DNA of 43,366 bases from Caldifarciminota bacterium (lineage in GTDB: Bacteria > Hydrothermota > Tepidihabitantia > B36-G15): contig QNBE01000002.1 in NCBI GenBank assembly GCA_003645615.1, positions 1 through 43,366 on the forward strand, in the 5' to 3' direction. Both the position numbers and the translations under genes were made by a program. The notes below the pieces were generated by a model that saw only the letters and a program-made list of their open reading frames with translations, was not told the DNA's origin and searched no databases. Position 1 is the stretch's first letter. Every line of letters starts with the position of its first letter. Shown here piece by piece: positions 28,686 to 37,733 of the stretch.

Positions 28686-29788
28686 CCCATCCTTACCGGC
28701 ATAAGGAGATAGAAGACCTCGATATCCCCCTTCTCTTCTGGTTCAATCTTCATCGCTGATGCCGGAGAGGTAAAGCCGATCTTGATCCGATCCGAATCGA
28801 TATGTCTGAGGATATCGATCATGAATGAGGCATTAAAACCGATCTTCAGCTCTTCCCCCTCATATTCGGCCTCAATCTCCTCCCGGGCCGCACCAACATT
28901 TGGAGTTGAGATATTCATGTTGATCAGTCCCGGAGCAAGATCAAGATATACTGCCTTAGTGGTGGTATTTGCGAAGAGTGATACCCTCCTTAAGGTCGAC
29001 TCGAAATTCTTCTTGCTCACCTTTAACTCTCCAACAAACTCCTTTGGTATCACCCCCTCATAGGCAGGGAAAGGACCCTGGATCAGTCTGCCGGTGATCT
29101 GGATATCCTCACCCTTGATACCGAAGAGTTTGGGAGAATCACCACTCTCAAGGCCGAAGGTGACCATTCCACTATAACCACTTATGAGATCGAAGGCCTT
29201 GGGTGGTATGATGAGACTGAACTCTGGACCGAACCTTTCCCGTTTCTCAATAAAGCCAAGTTTCACTCCATCGGTGGTAACGATTCTCAGGGCGTCACCT
29301 GAGGATGTGAAGAGTATGCCACTCATCGCACCTTTAGAATAGTCTTTGCTGGCGACAAATGAAACTGCTTTAATCAATTTCCAGAGATCGGGCCAGTTGA
29401 TCTCAAATGAGGCACCATCTGGGAATTTGGGGATCTCAGGATATTCAGCAGGATCGATGGTGGGAAAGGTAAAATTGGATCTAATCCCCAAGACGGTGGC
29501 CACCTGTTCCGCAATCCTCAAGTTGATCCGATCGACCTCGATCTCCTTAGCAATCGCCAATAGTTTTTTGCCTGGCAAAAGAACCTTCTCTTTCTCCCCC
29601 TGAGCGATCTCGGCCGTTAAGGTCTTCTCTATGAAGACATCGAGATCCGAGCCGGCGATGATGACCTTACCCGATTCAATACGGATCAAGATGTTCTGCA
29701 GGATTGAGAAGGCACTCTTCGGTGGAATGAGGGGAATAACCGAATTGAGTGCTGATATCAGCTCGTCACGATCAAAGATAAGTTCCAT
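28682..29788 (-). CDS. dnaN: DNA polymerase III beta sliding clamp
   Basis: Full-length clamp: MELIFDRDELISALNSVIPLIPPKSAFSILQNILIRIE..., LRIVTTDGVKLGF, EIEAEYEGEELKIGFNASFMIDILRHIDSDRIKIGFTSPASAMKI, terminal VFYLLMPVRM. Confidence 0.96.
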   Translation of the reverse strand: MELIFDRDELISALNSVIPLIPPKSAFSILQNILIRIESGKVIIAGSDLDVFIEKTLTAEIAQGEKEKVLLPGKKLLAIAKEIEVDRINLRIAEQVATVLGIRSNFTFPTIDPAEYPEIPKFPDGASFEINWPDLWKLIKAVSFVASKDYSKGAMSGILFTSSGDALRIVTTDGVKLGFIEKRERFGPEFSLIIPPKAFDLISGYSGMVTFGLESGDSPKLFGIKGEDIQITGRLIQGPFPAYEGVIPKEFVGELKVSKKNFESTLRRVSLFANTTTKAVYLDLAPGLINMNISTPNVGAAREEIEAEYEGEELKIGFNASFMIDILRHIDSDRIKIGFTSPASAMKIEPEEKGDIEVFYLLMPVRMG

Positions 29789-29819
29789 ACCCAGACCTCC
29801 TTTTAAACCACACCATCAT

Positions 29820-30001
29820 CATAATAAATATATTTAGATGTTGAAGATGTGCCAGTGGAAAATGTGGAAAAATGAGAAAGGTTTGATTGAGCGTAATTTC
29901 TTTCCCACCCAAGGTAGATTAACTTCTTAAATATTTGTGGATTATTTCTCCTATCGGGAAAACCGGTAACTAATCGACAACCGATCCACAGCCTATCCAC
30001 T
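29820..30001. promoter_or_regulatory. dnaN-dnaA intergenic oriC-like segment with DnaA-box-like 9-mers and AT-rich stretches
   Basis: TGTGGAAAA 29863-29871, TGTGGATTA 29936-29944, CGATCCACA 29982-29990, CTATCCACT 29993-30001, plus AT-rich ATAATAAATATATTTAG and TTCTTAAATATTTG. Confidence 0.6.
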
Positions 30002-31318
30002 CTTTATCCCCAGGATTATCGACTGAATCTTCTGATCGAAGTCATGATCCGATCTTCTCAACTTATCAATCTTCTCACAGGCGTGGATGACTGTGGAATG
30101 GTCCTTACCACCGAAGAAATTACCGATCTCTTTTAGAGAGATACCGAGGAGGAGTCTCATGAGAAACATGGCGATCTGTCGGGCTAAGGCGAGTTCCTGG
30201 ACCCGGGATTGACTCTTAATCTCCTCGGTGGAAAGGGAGAAGTGCTCGGCCACCTTCCTCAGGATCAACTCCTTGGTTACCGTCCTCCCATCCCCGATCA
30301 GATCCTTGAGCACCTCCTTGGCTAAGTCAACATCGATCTCTCGACCGGAGAGGGAGGAGACCGCAAGCAATCTTATCAGGCATCCCTCCAGCTCCCGGAT
30401 ATTAGATTTTACCCGATTGGCGATGTAGTAGGCAACCGACTGGGGGAGCTCAGCCCCTTCCAGTTCTGCCTTCCGATTGAGGATTGCAATTCTCGTCTCA
30501 AGGTCCGGTGCCTGGATATCGACGACAAGTCCACCCTGAAATCTCGATTTTAAGCGCTCTTCCAAGGTTGGGATCTCACGAGGGGGACGATCAGAGGAGA
30601 TGACGATCTGACTACCGGAGTCATAGAGATAGTTGAAGGTATGGAAGATCTCCTCCTGAAGACTCTCCTTGCCGTGGAGAAACTGGATGTCATCGATGAG
30701 GAGAACATCCTTACTCCGGTACTTCTTCTTAAACTTCATCCTGGTATCGGTCTGGATGGCATGAATCAGCTCATTAAAGATATTCTCCGCCGGGGTATAG
30801 TAGACCTTGGCCTTCGATCCAGAGGCGATGATGAAGTTACCGATCGCCTGCATCAGATGGGTCTTACCCAGACCGACACCGCCATAGATGAAGAGAGGGT
30901 TGTAGGCCTCAGCCGGTGCCTCGGCCACAGCCAAGGCCGCGGCATGGGCAAGTTGATTCGACTTCCCCACCACAAAATTCTCAAAGGTATAGCGCTTCTG
31001 AAGTTTGGTCCCATCGTGGGTGATGATTACCGGCTTGACCTTCTTCTTCGGCCTCACCCCTCCAGATTTATGGAGGGGCTTGAAGGCGATGTGAACCTCC
31101 TCCTCCACGGTCGATCGGACGATCGTCTCCAGCATCTCCGAATAATGCTTGGCAATCCAGTCGATGTGGAAGGCGGTTGGAACCTCGACCAGCAGGGTCC
31201 CATCCCTCATCTCAAGGCCTTTGGTGGTAGCAAACCAGGTCCGGAAGCTCTCCGGAGGGATACGGCTCCTGATCCGATCCAAGACCTTCTGCCAGATCGC
31301 TGCGGCCGCCTCTCTCAT
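29993..31318 (-). CDS. dnaA: Chromosomal replication initiator DnaA
   Basis: YTFENFVVGKSNQLAHAAALAVAE, NPLFIYGGVGLGKTHLMQAIGN, DVLLIDDIQFLHGKE, IVISSDRPPREIPTLEERLKSRFQGGLVVDI, GKDHSTVIHACEKI. ATG at 31318 preferred over 31348. Confidence 0.97.
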   Translation of the reverse strand: MREAAAAIWQKVLDRIRSRIPPESFRTWFATTKGLEMRDGTLLVEVPTAFHIDWIAKHYSEMLETIVRSTVEEEVHIAFKPLHKSGGVRPKKKVKPVIITHDGTKLQKRYTFENFVVGKSNQLAHAAALAVAEAPAEAYNPLFIYGGVGLGKTHLMQAIGNFIIASGSKAKVYYTPAENIFNELIHAIQTDTRMKFKKKYRSKDVLLIDDIQFLHGKESLQEEIFHTFNYLYDSGSQIVISSDRPPREIPTLEERLKSRFQGGLVVDIQAPDLETRIAILNRKAELEGAELPQSVAYYIANRVKSNIRELEGCLIRLLAVSSLSGREIDVDLAKEVLKDLIGDGRTVTKELILRKVAEHFSLSTEEIKSQSRVQELALARQIAMFLMRLLLGISLKEIGNFFGGKDHSTVIHACEKIDKLRRSDHDFDQKIQSIILGIKSG

Positions 31319-31338
31319 TTTAACCACCGGAAATTTGA

Positions 31339-31433
31339 GAATCCACAACTATCCACAAAGTTATCCACAATCGGTCCCAAGAAAAAGCTGTTAACCTTCG
31401 CCCTTTTTCTCCGCTCTAACTCATTTTTCCACA
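31339..31433. promoter_or_regulatory. DnaA-box cluster upstream of dnaA
   Basis: GAATCCACA 31339-31347, CTATCCACA 31349-31357, perfect TTATCCACA 31361-31369, TTTTCCACA 31425-31433. Confidence 0.85.
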
Positions 31434-31478
31434 GATCGCATGCCTGGCTCACAATCGACTCCATTTCCCAGGCTGGCT

Positions 31479-31506
31479 ATTTTAGTCAGATTCGTAGATC
31501 CGTCAA
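31479..31506 (-). promoter_or_regulatory. Sigma70-like promoter for dnaA
   Basis: Minus strand TTGACG (31506-31501), 16-nt spacer, TAAAAT (31484-31479). Confidence 0.6.
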
Positions 31507-31527
31507 GAAGTTGGTTGTAATTTTTTG

Positions 31528-32100
31528 CTAAGGTTTCCAGCCGCTGGCCCGATAGTGGTCGGGATGATCGCGGATTTCCACCTTTTGAAAGCCTCCGAGC
31601 CGGAGGAGTTCGGTCATCCTTAATCCATCCGGGATGAAATCCTCTTTGATCACCCCGCCGATCTTTTGATGAAACCGGTTGATCTCCTCTCTCGATGCGG
31701 AGTGGAGGATATCGATCCTTCCTTCCGGTCTCAGGACCCGGTAGAGCTCTTTAAGTGCCCGCAGCTTATTCCGGAGGTGGGGAAAGACCGCGAAGAGGAT
31801 CGCCCGATCAAAACTCCGGTCGGAAAAGGGGAGAGAAGCTGCATCGGCCTGGATCAGAAGCCGATGGGGAAATTTCTGCTTTGCCCTTTTGAGCATAAGA
31901 TAGGAGAGGTCAATCCCGATGATCGGATTCTCGGTGAGGAATTGAAGAAGGATTCCGGTTCCGGTGCCAACATCAAGGATCGACTCGGCTTTATCGATCT
32001 TAAGCGCTTCGATCAATTCTTTGATCTTCCCGATCTCATCTTCTTCCCGCTCCTCGTCCCATCCCTCAGCCAATCGATCGAAGAACTCCCGATGATTCAT
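31528..32100 (-). CDS. Class I SAM-dependent methyltransferase
   Basis: AESILDVGTGTGILLQFLTENPIIGIDLSYLMLKRAKQKFPHRLLIQADAASLPFSDRSFDRAILFAVFPHL. Confidence 0.88.
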   Translation of the reverse strand: MNHREFFDRLAEGWDEEREEDEIGKIKELIEALKIDKAESILDVGTGTGILLQFLTENPIIGIDLSYLMLKRAKQKFPHRLLIQADAASLPFSDRSFDRAILFAVFPHLRNKLRALKELYRVLRPEGRIDILHSASREEINRFHQKIGGVIKEDFIPDGLRMTELLRLGGFQKVEIRDHPDHYRASGWKP

Positions 32101-32906
32101 CGCTTGGGCGAGAAGATGAGGGCGATACCGAAGATAACCGATGAGGTGATGATGATCACCGCACCGGTGGGGGTATTGAAGAGGTAGGAGAAGAGTAGGC
32201 CAAAGAGGCAGGAGATGACACCAAAAAGGCCGGAGAGAAAAAACATCTGCTTCAGATCATAGGTGAGCTGGTAGGCGGCAGAAGGGGGGTTTATGATTAG
32301 TGAGAAGATGAGAAGGCCGCCAATCGTATTTAAGGAGAGGGCGACCGTAAGGCCGGCAAGTGTGATCAGGAGATAGAAGATCGACCGTTCCGGGATACCT
32401 ACCGATCGGGCAATCTCGCGATGGAAGAGGACCGCCATGATCTCCTTGAAGAAGAGGATGAGGATGAGAAGGATAACCAGGACGATGATAAGGAGGGAGA
32501 GGAGGTCCGAATCGGAGAGGAGGAGGATATTCCCCCAGATAAAATTGAGTGCCTCGGTCTTTGGTCCGTGGAGTAGTCCCATCCCCAAGAAGGCAATACC
32601 GAGTAGAATAGAGAAGATGATGCCGAGGGAGATGTTGGGATCGAGATCGGCCCGTTCTGCAACTGGCCCGATCAGGCCGGAGGCGATGAGGGCGAAGAGG
32701 ATCGCCATTAAGAGCGGATTGAGACCGAAGAGGAGGCCGGTGATTGCACCGGCAAAGGCGGCATGGGACATCGCCACACCCACGAACGGAATCCGGGCTA
32801 AGATGATCCAGACGCCGATCATCCCACAGCCAAGGCCGCCCAGGATCGAGGCGAAGATTGCCCGGAGCAAAAATTTATAATGGAAGATCGTGATCGGGAA
32901 TCCCAT
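32097..32906 (-). CDS. Metal (Zn/Mn-type) ABC transporter permease, ZnuB-like
   Basis: Polytopic; RIPFVGVAMSHAAFAGAITGLLFGLNPLL, NISLGIIFSILLGIAFLGMGLL, IGGLLIFSLIINPPSAAYQLT. Likely start MGFPITIFHYKFLLRA at 32906. Confidence 0.9.
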   Translation of the reverse strand: MGFPITIFHYKFLLRAIFASILGGLGCGMIGVWIILARIPFVGVAMSHAAFAGAITGLLFGLNPLLMAILFALIASGLIGPVAERADLDPNISLGIIFSILLGIAFLGMGLLHGPKTEALNFIWGNILLLSDSDLLSLLIIVLVILLILILFFKEIMAVLFHREIARSVGIPERSIFYLLITLAGLTVALSLNTIGGLLIFSLIINPPSAAYQLTYDLKQMFFLSGLFGVISCLFGLLFSYLFNTPTGAVIIITSSVIFGIALIFSPKR

Positions 32907-33630
32907 AGAGATCACCGATTCGGTTTCGTTGGAGGGCCCGCCCCCGTGGGCCATCGAAGGTGATCTTTCCCCTTTTCATCAGGAGGAGACGGGAAGAGGA
33001 TGGTGGGATATGGGAGAGGATATGGGTGACGAAGACGATGGTGATCGACCTTTCGAGATAGATCTGCTCGATCAGATCGAGGAGCTCATACTGGGCCCGA
33101 AGATCAAGATTTGAGGTCGGTTCATCAAGGAGGAGAATCCTCGGTTCTTGGGCGAGCGCTCTGGCAATCTGAACCTTCTGGAGCTCACCACCGGAGAGGT
33201 GGCCAATCGGCCGTAGGCTAAAGTCTTTGATTCCGGTCAAGGCCATAACCTCATCGACGATATCTTCATCCCGAGATGAGAGGCGGTGGATGAGTCCGAC
33301 CTTGCCGAACCTTCCGATCCGGACCACATCCCGGACACGGATTGGCATCCTGGGATCGAGATTCAAGATCTGAGGCACATAGCCGATCTCCTTTCGAATC
33401 TCGCCAGCACGGGAAGGGGTGAGACGGATCCCAAAGATCCATACCTCCCCTCCCCTTATCCTCCCCAGACCATTTATTGTCGTCAGTAGGGTCGTCTTTC
33501 CCGCCCCGTTGGGACCGAGCACGGTGACAAATTCACCCTCATCGATCTGGAGGTTGATCTTAGTAAGAACCAGATCCTTCTGATAAGCTACCGAGACATC
33601 CTTTAATCTAATGATGGCTGAGGCATTCAT
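32875..33630 (-). CDS. Metal ABC transporter ATP-binding protein, ZnuC-like
   Basis: LGPNGAGKTTLLTTINGL (Walker A), HLSGGELQKVQIARALAQEPRILLLDEPTSNLD (signature and Walker B). Confidence 0.95.
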   Translation of the reverse strand: MNASAIIRLKDVSVAYQKDLVLTKINLQIDEGEFVTVLGPNGAGKTTLLTTINGLGRIRGGEVWIFGIRLTPSRAGEIRKEIGYVPQILNLDPRMPIRVRDVVRIGRFGKVGLIHRLSSRDEDIVDEVMALTGIKDFSLRPIGHLSGGELQKVQIARALAQEPRILLLDEPTSNLDLRAQYELLDLIEQIYLERSITIVFVTHILSHIPPSSSRLLLMKRGKITFDGPRGRALQRNRIGDLYGIPDHDLPL

Positions 33631-34384
33631 CCAATCTCTTCATATTCTCGATCAGGGTCTGGGGATAGGATTGATCGATCGGGAAATTGGTCAAAACGAG
33701 GTGGTTGATGCTGGCCGCCTCGGCGATGGGGCGGCCAGCATCGGGTCCACTTTGGAGATTGTCGACAACCAATCTCGCTCCGCTACCACGGGCGAGGTCG
33801 ATGAGTCGGGCGAGCTCCTTGGGGGAGAGATCCTCTGGACGACCATAGGTGGCCACCACATCAAAACCGACCCAGGAGAGGAAAGGGGCCTGATATCGGG
33901 CACAGATTACCTTTACCCCTTTGAACTTTGATCGATCAAACTGCTTAACAATTGAATCGATCCTCGCCCGGTAAGACCTCAGATTGGATTGAAAGAGAGC
34001 GCTATCCTCGGGGAAGGAGAGAGAGAGGATGCGGGTTATCACCTCGGCAGCCCGGAGATGGATCTCGGGAACCATCCAGCTCCCTTTTACGCCCACAGTT
34101 TCGATCCTCACTTCGGGCAGGGCTAAGGCAAGTTTCTTAAGCCAGCCCTCAAATCCGTGATTGAGGATGATCTTGGCGTGGGAGAGTCGATCGATCTCCT
34201 TCGGCTTGAGATCGAAATGTCCAGGACACATCCCGGCCGGAACGATTGTGATTGCCTCCACCCGATCCTTCCCAATCGATTTAACGATCGATCCGATCAT
34301 CGATGTTGTTGCTCCAACCGGATATCCCTCTTCCTTCTGGACACAGGAGATGATGAGAAGAGAGAGAAGTAGAATCCTCACCAT
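33608..34384 (-). CDS. Metal ABC transporter substrate-binding lipoprotein, ZnuA/TroA-like
   Basis: Lipobox LLSLLIISCVQ; GATTSMIGSIVKSIGKDRVEAITIVPAGMCPGHFDLKPKEIDRLSHAKIILNHGFEGWLKKL; next to znuC/B-like genes. Confidence 0.88.
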   Translation of the reverse strand: MVRILLLSLLIISCVQKEEGYPVGATTSMIGSIVKSIGKDRVEAITIVPAGMCPGHFDLKPKEIDRLSHAKIILNHGFEGWLKKLALALPEVRIETVGVKGSWMVPEIHLRAAEVITRILSLSFPEDSALFQSNLRSYRARIDSIVKQFDRSKFKGVKVICARYQAPFLSWVGFDVVATYGRPEDLSPKELARLIDLARGSGARLVVDNLQSGPDAGRPIAEAASINHLVLTNFPIDQSYPQTLIENMKRLDECLSHH

Positions 34385-36162
34385 CGGAAGTCAAGGCCAA
34401 TGGTAAAGCTGCGGCCGGGCATCTCGTAACATCCAGCTGCACCACCGGGGAGATCGGCATAGATGGCATATTCCTGATCCAGGATGTTTTCGATGGAAAG
34501 AAATGGAACCAGACCGAATCCGAATCGGAAGGAGAGGTTCAGGTTGATGAGGAGATAATCATCGATCCGATCCATACTGCTGTCGGCGGCAAAGTAATTG
34601 GTGACATACTGACCCATGAGGCCGATCCGGATGGGCTGGAAATCCCCACTCAGGGAGATACCAAACTTATCCTTGATGCGCCCCCTCGTCTTCTCACCCG
34701 GGTCGAGATGGGAGTAGTTGATCTCTCCCTTGAGCTTTCGGTGGTCGATCCGGAGCGAGATCTCGCTCCCATAAAAACGGAAGGAGTCGGTATTCTGGAA
34801 GCGGAACTTAGGTGGTGGGGAGGGGTTGGGGGCAAGTTCGATCAGATTCTCACCATCCATCAGAAAACCGACCAGATCGAAACTCAATGGTCCGAAGAGG
34901 TGTTGAGAGATCCCGACCTCATAGTTGGTGACGAACTCTGCCTTAAGATCGGGATTGGAGGGGGGGAACATATAGAGCTCATTGAGCTGAGGCGAACGAA
35001 AACCTCGACCTATCGATCCCCTGATGATCGTTCCACTCAAAATCGGCCAGACCAGCCCAGCTCTGGGGACGAATACCCGACCCGAGATCTCATCCCAGTT
35101 GATCCTACCTCCAACCGTAGCAATGAGTTTATTAAGAATCCGCTGCTCATCGTGGGCAAAGATGCCGATCTCATACTTGCTCCAGGAACCGGTCCCGATC
35201 CACTCACCGAGCTGACGCCGGTATTCGACCCCGACCATGAGCTCATTGGTATTGGTAATACGTCCGGTGAGATGGCCGATCATGCCATAGGTCGAATCCT
35301 TCGACTTCCAGCCATCAGAGAACTCATGCCTACCAAAATTGAGATAGGACTTGATCATCCCTCTATACCTCTGCCATCGCCCATCGATCGATAGGTCGAT
35401 CGCCCCCCGCCGATACCGATTCCAGACATCGGACTCAAGGGTCTCGGGATCGGTCACCCGTTTTGGCTCCTCCTTATAACCATCAAAATATTTGGCCGAG
35501 AGTGAGGCCCTTAGCCCGGGTAGAAGCTGGTAGCCGATCCGCCCGGTGAAGTCTTTGCCCGAATAGGCAGAGTTTTCCAGATGGCCATCGCTCTTCTCGT
35601 AGTCTCCGGTCAGAAAGTAGTCGAACTCTCCGATCCGACCGCCATGGCGGAGCCGGAGCTGCTGGGTCTGATAGCTCCCATAGGCGAGCCTGAGGTCGGT
35701 AGTAAATCCGGATTCTACCCGCTTGGTTATGATGTTGACCACACCCCCGAGGGCATCGGAGCCGTAGAGGACCGATGCCGGTCCCCGGACGACTTCGATC
35801 CGTTCAACATTGTTGAGGGGAAGGGAGTGGGTCACGGTGCAACCGAAGAGTCCCATCTTGACCGGACGGCCATCGACTAAGACCATCACCTTCCTCCCCC
35901 GATCACCAAGCCCCCGGATATCGATATCAGACCGGCCAAAGGATCCGGTCTTTTCGATGAATACTCCGGGAAGGAAGGAGAGGAGATCGGGGGTGGTATG
36001 GACATACCGGGAGGAGATCTCCTCCTCGGTCAGGACCGATACCGTTGCCGAGAGATCCTTTATCGCCCGCTCACTCCTGGTTGCGGTGACGACGATCTCC
36101 TCCAGCTTATACACCTTCAGGGTATCGGGAAAAGCAAGCAGGATGATAATCAATCCAAACAT
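34378..36162 (-). CDS. TonB-dependent outer membrane receptor
   Basis: Plug LEEIVVTATRSERAIKDLSATVSVLTEEEISSRYVHTTPDLLSFLPGVFIEKTG...DIDIRGLGDRGRKVMVLVDGRPV...VERIEVVRGPASVLYGSDALGGVVNIITKR; barrel ends SFTIGLDFRW. ATG 36162 with AGGAGG. Confidence 0.95.
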   Translation of the reverse strand: MFGLIIILLAFPDTLKVYKLEEIVVTATRSERAIKDLSATVSVLTEEEISSRYVHTTPDLLSFLPGVFIEKTGSFGRSDIDIRGLGDRGRKVMVLVDGRPVKMGLFGCTVTHSLPLNNVERIEVVRGPASVLYGSDALGGVVNIITKRVESGFTTDLRLAYGSYQTQQLRLRHGGRIGEFDYFLTGDYEKSDGHLENSAYSGKDFTGRIGYQLLPGLRASLSAKYFDGYKEEPKRVTDPETLESDVWNRYRRGAIDLSIDGRWQRYRGMIKSYLNFGRHEFSDGWKSKDSTYGMIGHLTGRITNTNELMVGVEYRRQLGEWIGTGSWSKYEIGIFAHDEQRILNKLIATVGGRINWDEISGRVFVPRAGLVWPILSGTIIRGSIGRGFRSPQLNELYMFPPSNPDLKAEFVTNYEVGISQHLFGPLSFDLVGFLMDGENLIELAPNPSPPPKFRFQNTDSFRFYGSEISLRIDHRKLKGEINYSHLDPGEKTRGRIKDKFGISLSGDFQPIRIGLMGQYVTNYFAADSSMDRIDDYLLINLNLSFRFGFGLVPFLSIENILDQEYAIYADLPGGAAGCYEMPGRSFTIGLDFRW

Positions 36163-36203
36163 CACACCTCCTGGTGACACGAATCTGAAAAAAGTAACAC
36201 CAA

Positions 36204-36231
36204 ATCTTACCCATTAGATCGGAGCTGTCAA
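36204..36231 (-). promoter_or_regulatory. Sigma70-like promoter for the TonB receptor gene
   Basis: Minus strand TTGACA (36231-36226), 16-nt spacer, TAAGAT (36209-36204). Confidence 0.55.
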
Positions 36232-36243
36232 CCCTGATCCTCA

Positions 36244-36271
36244 TTGACTTCAAAGTAGGATGGGATATAAT
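36244..36271 (+). promoter_or_regulatory. Promoter for the tRNA-Gly/tRNA-Cys pair
   Basis: TTGACT (36244-36249), 16-nt spacer, TATAAT (36266-36271), about 8 nt before the tRNA 5' end. Confidence 0.65.
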
Positions 36272-36279
36272 CTCACCAG

Positions 36280-36352
36280 GCGGGAGTAGCTCAGCTGGTA
36301 GAGCATCGGCCTTCCAAGCCGATGGTCGCGGGTTCGAGACCCGTCTCCCGCT
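36280..36352 (+). tRNA. tRNA-Gly (anticodon TCC)
   Basis: GCGGGAG...CTCCCGC acceptor, TCGGC-CTTCCAA-GCCGA anticodon arm, GCGGG-TTCGAGA-CCCGT T arm; CCA not encoded. Confidence 0.95.
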
Positions 36353-36355
36353 TAA

Positions 36356-36427
36356 GGCGGCATAGCCAAGTGGTAAGGCGGCGGTCTGCAAAACCGCTAT
36401 ACCCCGGTTCGAATCCGGGTGCCGCCT
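36356..36427 (+). tRNA. tRNA-Cys (anticodon GCA)
   Basis: GGCGGCA...TGCCGCC acceptor, GCGGT-CTGCAAA-ACCGC anticodon arm, CCCGG-TTCGAAT-CCGGG T arm; CCA not encoded. Confidence 0.95.
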
Positions 36428-36446
36428 CTGTGATACAAATCGGAGA

Positions 36447-36474
36447 TTGAAATCAGCTCCGGAGAGGTTATACT
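36447..36474 (+). promoter_or_regulatory. Sigma70-like promoter immediately upstream of the GTG start at 36481
   Basis: TTGAAA (36447-36452), 16-nt spacer, TATACT (36469-36474). Confidence 0.5.
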
Positions 36475-36480
36475 GTTTTA

Positions 36481-37638
36481 GTGCTGATATCTCTCTTGTT
36501 TGGCCTCAGCATTACGGACTTCCGTCCTCCGAGTAGTCGAGTATATGGTTGGGAACTGAATGGCGGCTTCCACCATCTCCGGAGTAACCATGGGGATTTC
36601 TCATCCCATCTCTACTATTATCTGGAGAGTGACACGATCGAATTCTCTATTTCCGGGGGAGGATCGTACTCCTATTCCACCTTCGATTCTAGCTACCAGG
36701 CGGATCTGTCCAGTAGGGTTCAAATCCGCTCCTACCTCTCCAACTCACCTTTCTTTATCGGTGGTATGGTGAGAGGGTCATCCCAGTGGGATCGTATCTT
36801 TGGAGAGGAGTATCGTTACCACAGTTTCGATCTTACCCTTAGCAGTGGGGTTGGCCGGATCAGGGATGGGATCTATGTGGTCCGAGCCCTTGCGATCAAT
36901 AAGATCCTCCTGACCGAAGGGGTGATCAGCCAAGAACTCAAGCCCGAGACCATCCTCGCCCTGGCCCAACTCCTCTCCCAACGCACCTTCTTTCTGCTCC
37001 GCTACGAACGCTATTTCAAATACCTTGCCCAGAGGGTCGAATCGATCCTTGAAAAAGATCCGGCCTATAAGGGTAAGATCTCCGGCTACTGCTGGTTTAA
37101 GATCTTCGAACTTGCTGACAATATCTACTACCGGGGCCTCTATGAACTAATCGAATGGGAACGGAGATTTGGGATCAGATTGAGCTTGGATCTCAGTGCA
37201 GGGGGTATCACCAAAGGAAGGAGCGGGGACCGGGTCGGATTGGGGATCGATGATCTCTATGGTTATCCCGAAATCGGGGTTACCTTGGAGTATGGCTATC
37301 CCATCGATCTTTCCCGCCAGCTCTCATTTACCGCCTCTTACACCTTGAGCTTTGTTGATACCATGACCTCCCATTATTGCCAGCTCAGGTTTGCATATGG
37401 CTATGGGATAATTGATCGCTATCTCATTCAGCCTCAGTTTGCTGTGGGTAATAGCTGGCATATCAGGGAGGGAAGGGGCGATTGGGAATGCTGGATCTCT
37501 CCAGGGATAGGTTTCTATTTTTATCTTGAGGACCGGATCTCCTTTGAATCTAAAGGGGATATCACCTTCTATCGAGATCGGACCGGATGGAGTGGGAGTA
37601 CCTATTTAAGGCTTGGGGTTGACCATCGAATATTTTAG
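36481..37638 (+). CDS. Predicted envelope/outer-membrane protein of unknown function
   Basis: 385 aa, signal-like N-terminus MLISLLFGLSITDF, Tyr-rich alternating strand pattern (YYLESDTIEFSISGGGSYSYS...; LRLGVDHRIF C-terminus). Confidence 0.6.
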   Translation: MLISLLFGLSITDFRPPSSRVYGWELNGGFHHLRSNHGDFSSHLYYYLESDTIEFSISGGGSYSYSTFDSSYQADLSSRVQIRSYLSNSPFFIGGMVRGSSQWDRIFGEEYRYHSFDLTLSSGVGRIRDGIYVVRALAINKILLTEGVISQELKPETILALAQLLSQRTFFLLRYERYFKYLAQRVESILEKDPAYKGKISGYCWFKIFELADNIYYRGLYELIEWERRFGIRLSLDLSAGGITKGRSGDRVGLGIDDLYGYPEIGVTLEYGYPIDLSRQLSFTASYTLSFVDTMTSHYCQLRFAYGYGIIDRYLIQPQFAVGNSWHIREGRGDWECWISPGIGFYFYLEDRISFESKGDITFYRDRTGWSGSTYLRLGVDHRIF

Positions 37639-37733
37639 GCATTTGACAAGGGGGAGTAGATAGTTATCATTATCCATGGATCGGACATTGACAGTTTCCA
37701 CTCAGGGGTTAAACTTACAGACTGTGAAAGGAG

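Noticed and set aside
29815-29845. DnaA-trio-like repeats (ATCATCATAATAA)
   Set aside because: The repeat phase and strand do not give consecutive TAG/TAA-type trios next to a consensus DnaA box.
29803-30000. 65-aa minus-strand ORF between dnaA and dnaN
   Set aside because: Lies in the AT-rich, DnaA-box-containing origin-like spacer; no homology recognised.
32399-32662. Ser-rich 87-aa minus-strand ORF
   Set aside because: Out-of-frame reading inside the ABC permease gene.
36163-36240. Possible cobalamin riboswitch upstream of the TonB receptor
   Set aside because: Predicted leader from the TTGACA/TAAGAT promoter to ATG 36162 is only about 35-40 nt, far too short, and no B12-box was seen.
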